A DNA stretch of 39,639 nt. It comes from an uncultured Lachnospiraceae bacterium. GTDB lineage: Bacteria > Bacillota > Clostridia > Lachnospirales > Lachnospiraceae. The notes below the pieces were generated by a model, which saw only the letters and a list, made by a program, of their open reading frames with translations, was not told where the DNA came from and did not search any database. Positions 9,274-16,423 of the stretch are shown in pieces. The position numbers were made by a program, and so were the translations under genes. How positions within the stretch are numbered: position 1 is the stretch's first letter; every line of letters begins with the position of its first letter. Where the stretch lies: the NCBI GenBank assembly GCA_949915905.1, contig CATLEQ010000005.1, forward strand, positions 1 through 39,639, written 5' to 3'.

Positions 9274-9301
9274 ATTGTAGGGCATCGCCAGAAAATTTCA
9301 A
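9274..9301 (-). promoter_or_regulatory. sigma-A promoter of the Rpn-family gene at 8354-9256
   Basis: Minus-strand TTGAAA (9301-9296), 16 nt, then TACAAT (9279-9274). The predicted start is about 10 nt upstream of the AAAGGAGAGG ribosome binding site. Confidence 0.65.
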
Positions 9302-9759
9302 GTGGCTTTCACAAGAAAATGAAAATATTTTCGACTCATCCCTACTTTGTTTTGATTCATAGTAATGGTTCATACTGGGATTTTTTTGAAAATCTGGAAA
9401 CCGACCTCCCGTCAGAAGGGAAACGCGATTCAGAGTCTTTTTTGCGAAGCCTGAAAGGCCTCGCCTCCCGGATATGTAACTGCATTCTAGCACGGAGACA
9501 GAGACATGTCAATCGAGAACTTTTGTTTGTTCCCCTGCTTCATCACTTCTATCATTCCAATTGTCCCATTTCTTCAATCATTATTGAAGCAACTGCAACA
9601 CGCCCTGCAGCACCTGATTGGCCTAGATAGCCTGAACACTGGTTGAAAATTAATTTCTATCCGTTCTAATCAATCCGCACAATCTAACTGATTTGCTTCT
9701 TGTTTCCTCATTATTTATGGATAATTTTCAGATTTTTTATATTTTTTCAGATTTTTCTA
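9302..9759. other. intergenic, no gene seen
   Basis: Two open frames exist here (about 9272-9493 minus and 9319-9630 plus), but neither has a ribosome binding site or protein-like composition. The right-hand part becomes very AT-rich approaching the promoter at 9760. Confidence 0.55.
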
Positions 9760-9788
9760 TTGACATTTCTTTTATTATGAGTTATTAT
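9760..9788 (+). promoter_or_regulatory. strong sigma-A-type promoter
   Basis: TTGACA at 9760-9765, exactly 17 nt, then TATTAT at 9783-9788, in AT-rich DNA. It points rightward into the 57-bp repeats. The predicted start is near 9795, so the ATG at 9787 lies within the -10 box and cannot be the start of a protein from this promoter. Confidence 0.75.
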
Positions 9789-9833
9789 GTCTTCAACAAA
9801 TAAAACAGACGAGACAATATCTCATCTATTAAA

Positions 9834-9984
9834 CAAAATTCAAAGAAATGAGGTACAGTCCGATGGGAACGAAACATTCGTAGACAAAGGCGAAATTCGA
9901 AGAAGCGAGGTACAGTCCGATGGGAGCGAAACATTCGTAGACAAAGGCGAAATTCGAAGAAACGAGGTACAGTCCGATGGGAGC
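9834..9984. repeat. 57-bp tandem repeat, about 2.6 copies
   Basis: Full units lie at 9850-9906 and 9907-9963 and differ at two positions. A 21-nt partial unit follows at 9964-9984, and a degenerate partial unit precedes at 9834-9849. The 57-nt period equals 19 codons, so both strands stay open across it. No spacers separate the units. Confidence 0.92.
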
Positions 9985-10125
9985 TTAAATACTTTATAGG
10001 ATAAAAAACATCAAAGACATGATTATGATGCCCCTGACAGCGAACACTATTCCCAAACATCCACGGAGTAGTTTTACATAGATGAAAACAGAATAAGGAG
10101 AATAGACCAATGGACGCAAAATCAT

Positions 10126-10165
10126 AAAATCCACTGTATGGGAAAACCGATACAGTGGATTTTTT
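10126..10165 (+). terminator. Rho-independent terminator
   Basis: AAAATCCACTGTAT at 10126-10139 pairs perfectly with ATACAGTGGATTTT at 10150-10163 around a GGGAAAACCG loop, continuing into a T-run. It ends the unit starting near 9795. Confidence 0.88.
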
Positions 10166-10180
10166 CAAGTGCACTTTTTA

Positions 10181-10337
10181 AGGAACTGCCACATAATAAA
10201 TTAGCCATCCAGCTTGTTTAAATGCTCATCCGCTGCATCATAAAATCTTGACGTAGCCCGCTACGCCTACGATTTTACTCTTTGCGGATGAGCATTTATC
10301 CTGCGCGGTCTGGCTAATTCATTATGTGACAGTTCCT
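10181..10337. repeat. 157-bp palindromic intergenic element
   Basis: The ends AGGAACTG(c/t)CACATAAT and ATTATGTGACAGTTCCT are inverted repeats. Inner arms TTAGCCA/TGGCTAA, AAATGCTCATCCGC/GCGGATGAGCATTT, AAAATC/GATTTT and GTAGC/GCTAC also pair, so nearly the whole element can fold into one long hairpin. It contains no gene. It sits 4 nt past the stop of the aminotransferase gene. The form fits a miniature inverted-repeat element or a REP-like palindrome. Confidence 0.8.
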
Positions 10338-10341
10338 AACT

Positions 10342-11628
10342 TTACAGATTCCCCAGCAGCTTGTCGATGCTGACCAATTTCACGCTCAGGACGAAAATTT
10401 CCGCCGCCGTCTTAATCTCTTCCAGCGTCGGGTAAGACGGGGCGATACGGATATTGCTATCCTTCGGATCCTTTCCATACGGGTATGTCGCACCGGCTCC
10501 CGTCATCACCAGTCCGGCCTCCTTCGCCTTGGCCACGATGGCTTTCGCACATCCTTCCATCGCGTCAAAGGAAATGAAATACCCGCCCCGCGGCGCAATC
10601 CAGGAACCAATCTCCAATCCGCCAAGCTCCCGTTCCAACGTCTCCAACACGGCATCAAACTTTGGACGCATGATGTCGGCATGCTTCTTCATATGGTTCA
10701 CCATGCCGCCGATATCCTTGAAAAATCTTGCATGCCGCAACTGGTTTACCTTGTCATGGCCAATCGTCTGTATCTTAAGCTGATTGCGGATTTCTTTTAA
10801 ATTGGCATCCGACGCTCCTATCGCCGCGATACCCGAACCCGGAAAGCTAATCTTTGAAGTGGAAGAAAACTTATACACCAGGTCGGGATTTCCCATTTTC
10901 TTGCATTCCATAAAAATCTCTAACAAATAGTCCTGCTTATCCTCATATAAATGATGGATTCCATACGCATTGTCCCAATAAATACGAAAATCCTTCGCCG
11001 CCGGTTTCAAGCAGGCAAAACGATGCACCGTCTCGTCCGAATACGTGGTTCCCTGCGGATTGGAATACTTCGGCACGCACCAGATCCCCTTGATTGCCTC
11101 GTCCTCCGACACCAATTTCTCCACGATATCCATATCCGGCCCGTCCGGTGTCATCGGCACGTTAATCATCTCAATGCCAAAATGCTCGGTGATGGCGAAA
11201 TGCCTGTCATAACCCGGCACCGGACATAAAAACTTCACCTTGTCAAGCTTCGCCCACGGCGTACTGCCCATGACGCCATGTGTCATCGAACGGGCAATTT
11301 GGTCATACATCACGTTCAAACTAGAATTTCCATATATAATAATATTATCCTTCGGAATCTCCATCATGTCGGCCAAAAGCTGCTTCGCCTCGGTAATTCC
11401 GTCAAGTACGCCATAGTTACGACAGTCCACGCCCTCCGTACATACCAGCTCGGACTCGCTTCTTAAAACGTCCATCAGTCCCATTGACAAATCCAACTGC
11501 TCCTTGGACGGTTTTCCCCTGGACATGTCCAGATTCAATCCCTTGTCCTTGATTTCTTCAAATTCCTTCTCCAGCTCGATTTTCAACTCCGTCAGTTCTT
11601 CCGCGCTCAACTCTTTGTACGCCGCCAT
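10342..11628 (-). CDS. aspartate aminotransferase, class Ic type
   Basis: The start is Met-Ala-Ala-Tyr at 11628, 7 nt after GGAGG; an ATG two codons earlier is only 1 nt from that site. The 428-residue protein matches the subclass Ic fold type I aminotransferases. Signatures are Met-Ser-Arg-Gly-Lys-Pro-Ser at 35-41, Asn-Pro-Gln-Gly at 190-193, Asp219 in 'YWDNAYG', and the likely PLP-binding Lys259 in SSTSKISFPGSG. It should transfer the amino group between aspartate and 2-oxoglutarate in the cytosol, using PLP. Length agrees with the family. It appears monocistronic, with its own promoter about 180 nt upstream and a palindromic element just after the stop. Confidence 0.9.
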   Translation of the reverse strand: MAAYKELSAEELTELKIELEKEFEEIKDKGLNLDMSRGKPSKEQLDLSMGLMDVLRSESELVCTEGVDCRNYGVLDGITEAKQLLADMMEIPKDNIIIYGNSSLNVMYDQIARSMTHGVMGSTPWAKLDKVKFLCPVPGYDRHFAITEHFGIEMINVPMTPDGPDMDIVEKLVSEDEAIKGIWCVPKYSNPQGTTYSDETVHRFACLKPAAKDFRIYWDNAYGIHHLYEDKQDYLLEIFMECKKMGNPDLVYKFSSTSKISFPGSGIAAIGASDANLKEIRNQLKIQTIGHDKVNQLRHARFFKDIGGMVNHMKKHADIMRPKFDAVLETLERELGGLEIGSWIAPRGGYFISFDAMEGCAKAIVAKAKEAGLVMTGAGATYPYGKDPKDSNIRIAPSYPTLEEIKTAAEIFVLSVKLVSIDKLLGNL

Positions 11629-11698
11629 TTTCATTCCTCCGTTTCATGTCGCACGCCCACTTCATTCCCCGAAGAGGCCAACGAACCGCCATCAACTA

Positions 11699-11730
11699 TT
11701 ACTATTCACGGCCTACGGCCGCGATAGTAA
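11699..11730. repeat. 32-bp interspersed palindrome, copy 1
   Basis: TTACTATTCACGGCC-TAC-GGCCGCGATAGTAA is a near-perfect inverted repeat. A second copy with two differences lies at 21401-21432. Both are in intergenic DNA upstream of a gene, here within the aminotransferase leader. Confidence 0.85.
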
Positions 11731-11807
11731 CCTCAACTTCCTACCTTGACAAATGATACTCACGACAGATTTTATCTGCTGCCTACGTTTAAATGCCGCC
11801 ATTTGAT

Positions 11808-11836
11808 ATCCTACCTGATTTTTGACTTTTCGTCAA
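11808..11836 (-). promoter_or_regulatory. promoter of the aminotransferase gene
   Basis: Minus-strand TTGACG (11836-11831), 17 nt, then TAGGAT (11813-11808). The predicted transcript has a leader of about 170 nt that includes the 32-bp palindrome. Confidence 0.6.
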
Positions 11837-11932
11837 CCCTTTCTTGCAAAATATTAGGGATTTAAAGACATTTCTCTTTATTTCATGCTCAAACATGAAA
11901 CATCTAAATTCTAATTATTCATTTCTGCCATC

Positions 11933-12067
11933 CTATTTGCTATTGTACTTTTTTGAATTTCTTGCTTTCTTTGATTTCTTCTTTTCCGATTCAAAAAAGA
12001 AGAGTCCCATAAGAGCCAAGGTCATCAACACCTTGGCATCTTTCTGAAATTCTTCTTTTTCCTCCAC
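11933..12067 (-). CDS. possible 44-residue basic small protein
   Basis: A frame with GTG at 12067 and stop at 11933 encodes a peptide with an acidic start, a short hydrophobic stretch (Leu-Met-Thr-Leu-Ala-Leu-Met-Gly-Leu-Phe-Phe-Phe) and a very Lys-rich tail. It would be a single-helix membrane peptide with a cytosolic basic end. No clear ribosome binding site precedes the GTG. The DNA also holds a CCAAGGT/ACCTTGG hairpin, so the frame may be accidental. Confidence 0.25.
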   Translation of the reverse strand: MEEKEEFQKDAKVLMTLALMGLFFFESEKKKSKKARNSKKYNSK

Positions 12068-12145
12068 TTTGGATCAGGTCAATTCAACGCCACACCAACG
12101 CGGACTAAACGGCAATCCTCTTTTTATATTCTTTTTGCCAATCCG

Positions 12146-12457
12146 TCACTTTATGTTCACCGCGGTTCCGTATACGATGACTTCCGCCGCTCCCTGCATC
12201 ACCGAGGACGATCCATAACGGATATTGATTACGGCATCCGCTCCCAGGCTTTCCGCCTCGTCCACCATCCGTTTCGTGGCAATCTGCCTGGCCTCGTTCA
12301 GCATTTCCGTATAACCGGTCAGTTCACCGCCCACCAGCGTCTTCATCCCCGCCATGAAGTCCTTCCCTATGTTCTTTGACATTACGACGGTTCCCTTCAC
12401 GATATCCAACACTTCAATTTCTTTTCCCGGTACATAATTAATACTTAGAAGCTTCAT
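12146..12457 (-). CDS. UPF0145 (YbjQ-like) heavy-metal-binding-domain protein
   Basis: This 103-residue protein matches the YbjQ/UPF0145 family: 'VPGKEIEVLDIVKGTVVMSKNIGKDF' at the start, 'LNEARQIATKRMVDEAESLGADAVINIRY' in the middle, and 'EVIVYGTAV' at the end. Family members form small oligomeric barrels; no function is established. The start ATG is preceded by GGAGGAG at 6 nt and overlaps the last 20 nt of the MerR gene, so the two are translationally coupled. The link to a MerR regulator suggests a stress or small-molecule response, which is an inference. Confidence 0.88.
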   Translation of the reverse strand: MKLLSINYVPGKEIEVLDIVKGTVVMSKNIGKDFMAGMKTLVGGELTGYTEMLNEARQIATKRMVDEAESLGADAVINIRYGSSSVMQGAAEVIVYGTAVNIK

Positions 12458-13088
12458 AAATTTCTCCTCCCTCGATTTCTTTCATTCTTTCCCTCATCAC
12501 CATAATGGTCGCCACGATAATCGCCGCCAGCGGTAAGCTGAATATCAAAAACATGAACACCGGCATCGGATCCTCGGAAATCCCCCACGTGCAATACGCG
12601 AACAAGGCAATCATCAGCCCCATGAATACGATCATGACGCTTCCCGCTATGATGGAATGCCTTTTTCTTGATTTTTTGTCCGTTCTTTTCGCATCCACGA
12701 ACATCACGCCTCCTTTCTCCATCTGCTCCATTTTTTGCAGATACACGTCCGCGTCCATGGTTGGAAATTGTTCACCTGCCTCCATCATCACGCCGCAGAA
12801 TTCTTTCATCTTGGCGAGATTTTTCTCCTCCCGCTCCAACGTGATGACGTGCCGGCCAAGACAGTCCTCCAAGGGGAGCTGGCCGTTTTGCATCCGGCGG
12901 ATTTCACTGATGGGAACGTTCAGCTTTCGCAACAGCTTGATTTTCTGCAAGACCCTAACGTCCTCGTCCGAATATTCCCGGTAACGGTTCGACTCGTTGC
13001 GGGCGGGGTTTAAAAGCCCCTGCTCCTCGTAAAAGCGAATATTCTTCTTCGTGATGTCCACCAACCGCTCCACTTCATTGATACGCAT
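12438..13088 (-). CDS. membrane-attached MerR-family regulator
   Basis: The 216-residue protein has a MerR winged helix-turn-helix at 1-70 ('NEVERLVDITKKNIRFYEEQGLL' and 'NRYREYSDEDVRVLQKIKLLRKL'), a coiled linker, then two transmembrane helices (about 145-167 and 175-197) and a charged tail. MerR proteins usually sense a ligand through a soluble C-terminal domain; here two membrane spans replace it. It overlaps the downstream ybjQ-like gene. Its promoter has the long 19-bp spacer typical of MerR targets, so it probably controls its own operon. The signal is unknown and may be membrane-related. Confidence 0.9.
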   Translation of the reverse strand: MRINEVERLVDITKKNIRFYEEQGLLNPARNESNRYREYSDEDVRVLQKIKLLRKLNVPISEIRRMQNGQLPLEDCLGRHVITLEREEKNLAKMKEFCGVMMEAGEQFPTMDADVYLQKMEQMEKGGVMFVDAKRTDKKSRKRHSIIAGSVMIVFMGLMIALFAYCTWGISEDPMPVFMFLIFSLPLAAIIVATIMVMRERMKEIEGGEIYEASKY

Positions 13089-13185
13089 AGTCTAACCTCC
13101 CGCTTGCCGCCATGCCGTTGCCTGGCAAGGTTCGCCGGCCATGAATGGCGGCTCCCACTTCCTACTTTGCGTGTATCTTTCCTAT

Positions 13186-13216
13186 TTTATACACGTTCCA
13201 CAAGGGGGAAAGTCAA
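13186..13216 (-). promoter_or_regulatory. MerR-type promoter with 19-bp spacer
   Basis: Minus-strand TTGACT (13216-13211), 19 nt, then TATAAA (13191-13186). The spacer holds a small dyad, TTCC-N7-GGAA. A 19-bp spacer is poor for RNA polymerase alone and is the hallmark of MerR-activated promoters, which suggests autoregulation of the MerR-ybjQ operon. An extra GTGTAT/ATACAC dyad straddles the -10. Confidence 0.65.
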
Positions 13217-13312
13217 CTGTTTTTGAGAAATTTAATGAAAAAAATGTTTCTTTTCATCCGACTGGAATCAGTCACTTCACACATACTTTGAAAGAATGAA
13301 TGAGCCTTCGTC

Positions 13313-14893
13313 CTATTCCCCGACCTTGGTTCGTTGTTCGGAGATCCGTTTTCCATTCTCATCGTACTCGTACACGGTATACTCCCGCAATTCTCCATTT
13401 CCCCGATAACTGTCATCCCTGATACGCCGTCCATTCGCATCGTTTTCATATGTATGATAAGAATTCAAGGTTCCATCGGCAAGGTAACGGCTTTGTCTTA
13501 TCCGATATCCATTTTCATCATATTCATAGACGTAATAAGCGTCCAAGTTCCCGTCCGCGTCATAGTGGTTGCTCCGCGTAACATGTCCTGCCGCATCATA
13601 CTCGTATATCCTGGAGTCATAAATCTCCCCGTTTTCTTTATAAGAAACACCGCTTACCTGATATCCATTTTCATCATATTCCCATGTGTTTCTGCTGAGT
13701 TTGCCCGTATCCGTAGCCCACCCCCAGGTCTGGGTTTGCTTGCCCGCTTCATTATAAAGTATTTCTCCCTCACCGGTCTGTACCCCGGAAGCATCATACG
13801 CCACGATTCGCACTCTTCGCCCTTGTTCATCATAGAAATAATCATGATACCACGCCAGACTGCCATCCCGATAGGAGCTGTACCGTCTCGTCCGATGTTG
13901 GGAATCCGTAATCTCCCCGCTCTCCATTTCCGCGATTTTATCCTTTATCTCCGCATTGTCCGAGGCCTTTTCAAGCCCGTCTTCCAAAATATCCATCGCC
14001 GCGTCATACTCGCCCCGGCGAATCTCCAAGTCGGCCAGCCCGAGGTACACCCCCGCCTCCGTATCGTCCAGTTCCATCGCCTTCTCATAATCCGCCTGCG
14101 ACAACGCAAAATTTTCCTCCGTCTCCCCGTCGATAATGTGGGCGTTTCCACGCAAGACGTGAGCCTGGGCTGTACCATCCTTTGGGATTTGTAAATCGGA
14201 CGCTTCATTTGTCTTCTTGCCAAGATCCTCGTCCGCCAGCAGTTCCTCCAGAATATAGAACGGAATCTCATTTAGCTCTAACTCGTCCTTAATAATGTCG
14301 CACTTCTCCCCTTCGGAAGATTCTCCTGCTGAATAAAGATGAAGTTCCGCCTTTTCCCCGCCTGAAACCTGCTCCGTCCTGCTCTCTCCTGACTTGGAAT
14401 CGGTCACGGTACATTCCACGGTTCCTTCCAGAATATAAACATTCATGTGGTTCTCGTCAAACACCTTCACCCAGCCGCAGGTTCCCCGGATGCCGACCGT
14501 CATCGTGGAGGTACGGATTTCAAATGTCTCATCTGCTTTTAAAGGTTCCGTAACGTTAAAAAACACGCCGCCGGAATTGACAACGACCTCCAACTTCTTC
14601 CCGTCTTTTTGAATCTCAATTTCGCTCTCCTCGTCCATCTTCGCCAGCTTTACGTCGTCCAGGGCAATCCAGGCATGGCTCTTTTCCTCCGTCCCCATCT
14701 GGTAGCCGCCGTAGAGGTTCATGTTTTCCGCCAGAGAAACATTTTCCCCCTTTTCGTCCGAAACGCCGACCGTCCCTTCCGTCTTCGTAAGCCGCATGAC
14801 GGATGCCGAGCCTTCGCCGCCCCCGCAACCAACACAACTCGCACAAAGCAGGACAATCACCGTCAAAACCGCTACCGCTTTTCTACTTTTCAT
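13313..14893 (-). CDS. FecR-domain lipoprotein with TPR and YD-like repeats, copy 1
   Basis: The start is Met-Lys-Ser-Arg at 14893, preceded by GGAGG. The 526-residue protein has a lipoprotein signal peptide with Cys-Val-Gly-Cys. A FecR-like domain follows (about 30-180, 'SHAWIALDDVKLAKMDEESEIEI' and 'VGIRGTCGWVKV'), then a TPR-like helical pair (about 255-300). The C-terminus is an array of roughly 22-residue repeats of the form Tyr-Glu-Tyr-Asp-Glu-Asn-Gly. It should sit on the outer membrane face. The first ~333 codons are almost identical in DNA to copy 2 (differences seen only in the signal-peptide region), while the repeat half resembles copy 3. FecR here is probably a surface domain rather than an iron regulator. 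Function unknown. Confidence 0.85.
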   Translation of the reverse strand: MKSRKAVAVLTVIVLLCASCVGCGGGEGSASVMRLTKTEGTVGVSDEKGENVSLAENMNLYGGYQMGTEEKSHAWIALDDVKLAKMDEESEIEIQKDGKKLEVVVNSGGVFFNVTEPLKADETFEIRTSTMTVGIRGTCGWVKVFDENHMNVYILEGTVECTVTDSKSGESRTEQVSGGEKAELHLYSAGESSEGEKCDIIKDELELNEIPFYILEELLADEDLGKKTNEASDLQIPKDGTAQAHVLRGNAHIIDGETEENFALSQADYEKAMELDDTEAGVYLGLADLEIRRGEYDAAMDILEDGLEKASDNAEIKDKIAEMESGEITDSQHRTRRYSSYRDGSLAWYHDYFYDEQGRRVRIVAYDASGVQTGEGEILYNEAGKQTQTWGWATDTGKLSRNTWEYDENGYQVSGVSYKENGEIYDSRIYEYDAAGHVTRSNHYDADGNLDAYYVYEYDENGYRIRQSRYLADGTLNSYHTYENDANGRRIRDDSYRGNGELREYTVYEYDENGKRISEQRTKVGE

Positions 14894-14983
14894 CAATCCT
14901 TTTTTCCTCCTAATTAATTCACATACATCCTCCAAGCCAGTCAACACAGCGACCGGCTGGAGGATGTGTCATAACGCATTATC

Positions 14984-16021
14984 CTATTCTACAATCGTAT
15001 CCAAATATCCTTGTGCCTCCTTTGCGGTAAGATGATATTTTTCCTGAACCTTGGCAAGAATTGTTTGTGACGGGATATTCAATTCCATCAAGGTCGAAAC
15101 CATATTTCGAATTCCTTCCTGTCGCTCTTCTTGCCGGCCTTTGCGCCAACCTTCCTGCCGGCCTTTGCTCCACCCTTCTTGTTGACCCTTACGCCATCCT
15201 TCCTGCTGGCCTTGCCGAATGCCTTTACAAAGTATTCTGTGCGCCTCAGTTTCGACAACTCCTCCTACCATAACCGAATTCACTCCTTTCCGCACGGATG
15301 TGTATTTTTCCGCGATGTGCTTCACCACCTTGCCTGATAATTCAATAATCATACGATAGGTGTATTCGCTGATTTCTCCTCGAACCGTCAAATTTTCAAG
15401 CCGCCTTTTTATCTGCGCATATTCTTGTTTCAATAGCTCCAACTTCTTCTCGTCCTGCTCATATTCCTCGAACCGGCTCTCGTGGGAGAAAACATAAAAC
15501 GGGAGCAAAAACAGAAGCTTTTTCTCAAATATCTCATCCAGTGAGTACTGTTGCGTTTTCATTACCGGAACGTCATACGCGACCTCCCCGCCCGGCGTGG
15601 ACATCTTGATTTTCATGCTGTCCGGCGTGGCGGAATTGCTCCGCAAAAATAATACCGCCGAATGAGGAAACGTTACCGTGAGGGTGTTTCCCCGAATCTC
15701 CCCGTCATCTAACGCAATTTGTGTGTCATACTCAAATATCCTCACCACCATGCTGTTATCGGGTCCGCTCTGACACTCCAAATGGTACTTCCGCGCCTCT
15801 CTTCCTAATATTTTAAAACAAGTGTCCGTGATTCGCTTCTCCATGTTTCCGTCCTGCCGGTTCATAAAGTGCTCATTCACTGAAAAGACAATTTCCTCCG
15901 CTCCCGAATAATCCTCTTCAAACAGTTCGTTAATCAGCGGAACAATCAGTCCCCGGCAATCATTCAACAACGTACGGAACACGTCATCATACGTCGTGTG
16001 TGATGTTTGCATCTCTCCCAT
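14984..16021 (-). CDS. Rpn-family PD-(D/E)XK nuclease-like protein between FecR copies
   Basis: I prefer Met-Gly-Glu-Met at 16021 (AGAGGG about 6-8 nt upstream) over an in-frame ATG at 16027. The 345-residue protein begins 'TTYDDVFRTLLNDCRGL'. The nuclease core follows: Asp in 'KRITDTCFKI' and the Glu-x-Gln of 'YHLECQS', the expected PD-(D/E)XK acidic residues. The last third has imperfect repeats of Gly-Gln-Gln-Glu-Gly-Trp-Arg-Lys, then a conserved helix ending in 'AKEAQGYLDTIVE', similar to the end of the Rpn protein at 8354-9256. Known Rpn proteins stimulate recA-independent recombination in E. coli. It sits between the two near-identical FecR copies and has its own promoter. Confidence 0.83.
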   Translation of the reverse strand: MGEMQTSHTTYDDVFRTLLNDCRGLIVPLINELFEEDYSGAEEIVFSVNEHFMNRQDGNMEKRITDTCFKILGREARKYHLECQSGPDNSMVVRIFEYDTQIALDDGEIRGNTLTVTFPHSAVLFLRSNSATPDSMKIKMSTPGGEVAYDVPVMKTQQYSLDEIFEKKLLFLLPFYVFSHESRFEEYEQDEKKLELLKQEYAQIKRRLENLTVRGEISEYTYRMIIELSGKVVKHIAEKYTSVRKGVNSVMVGGVVETEAHRILCKGIRQGQQEGWRKGQQEGWSKGRQEGWRKGRQEERQEGIRNMVSTLMELNIPSQTILAKVQEKYHLTAKEAQGYLDTIVE

Positions 16022-16258
16022 TGACATCCCTCTCTTTCTCTGTTGTTTGAGAGGTCACTGGCCAATGGCCGGATGGAGTTCAAACCGACACGGCATCCTC
16101 AAAGTGTAAATCTCCACGCACCCCGTATTCTTACACCCGTCAACCATGGCTTTTTATGAAACCTCTCTGCTATTTTCTTAATGGGTTACAAGCATTGAGA
16201 TTTCCGTATGTGCACCATATGGTCGAAATGATTCAGAACCGTAAATCATTTGGAAGTT

Positions 16259-16295
16259 GGAAACAGTCTTGATGTAACGCATCAAAAATGTTTCC
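16259..16295 (-). promoter_or_regulatory. nested hairpin in the Rpn leader
   Basis: GGAAACA (16259-16265) pairs with TGTTTCC (16289-16295), and inside it TTGATG pairs with CATCAA around a five-base loop. It begins about 20 nt after the predicted transcript start. I do not recognise a known riboswitch class. Confidence 0.45.
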
Positions 16296-16320
16296 CGAGA
16301 AATTTTAATGCTCTACAAAA

Positions 16321-16349
16321 AATATAACATAGACAGATGAAATACGCAA
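16321..16349 (-). promoter_or_regulatory. promoter of the Rpn gene at 14984-16021
   Basis: Minus-strand TTGCGT (16349-16344), 17 nt, then TATATT (16326-16321). It lies downstream of FecR copy 2, so the Rpn gene can be transcribed separately. Confidence 0.6.
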
Positions 16350-16365
16350 GCCAGAATTTGTAGAA

Positions 16366-16392
16366 AAAGGGCAACGTGCGCTAAAAGCGCAC
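16366..16392 (-). terminator. possible terminator after FecR copy 2
   Basis: GTGCGC (16376-16381) pairs with GCGCAC (16387-16392) around TAAAA. On the minus strand it is followed by GTTGCCCTTTTT, a delayed T-run. It lies 32 nt past the stop codon. Confidence 0.45.
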
Positions 16393-16423
16393 GATTTTGC
16401 AGCTGTTTGGGTAACCTCCAATC

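Larger units (their letters stand above)
9795..10165 (+). ncRNA. candidate small RNA unit carrying a 57-bp tandem repeat
   Basis: This interval is bounded by a consensus promoter (9760-9788) and a strong intrinsic terminator (10126-10165), giving a predicted RNA of about 370 nt. It contains the 57-bp repeats. Near its 3' end is a ribosome binding site AAGGAG at 10095-10100 followed 9 nt later by a five-codon frame (Met-Asp-Ala-Lys-Ser, 10110-10127). The plus-strand frame over the repeats is open because the repeat length is a multiple of three, but it has no usable start. It could be a functional RNA or the remains of a gene. Confidence 0.4.
16028..16423. other. intergenic leader of the Rpn gene, no gene
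   Basis: This 396-nt stretch holds the Rpn promoter (16321-16349), a nested hairpin at 16259-16295 and a hairpin at 16376-16392 after FecR copy 2. The predicted leader is about 290 nt long. No protein-coding frame is convincing. Confidence 0.6.

Noticed and set aside
9272-9630. Small frames in the gap right of the first Rpn gene
   Set aside because: No ribosome binding site, no recognisable composition, and they overlap the Rpn promoter.
9834-9984. CRISPR array
   Set aside because: The 57-bp units are directly adjacent with no spacers, only about 2.6 copies are present, and no cas genes are nearby.
9787-9999. A 70-residue repeat protein on the plus strand
   Set aside because: Its ATG lies inside the -10 box, no ribosome binding site precedes it, and the open frame follows from a repeat length divisible by three.
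11844-12047. 67-residue Phe-rich plus-strand frame
   Set aside because: Lies in AT-rich DNA without a ribosome binding site and is opposite a more protein-like minus frame.
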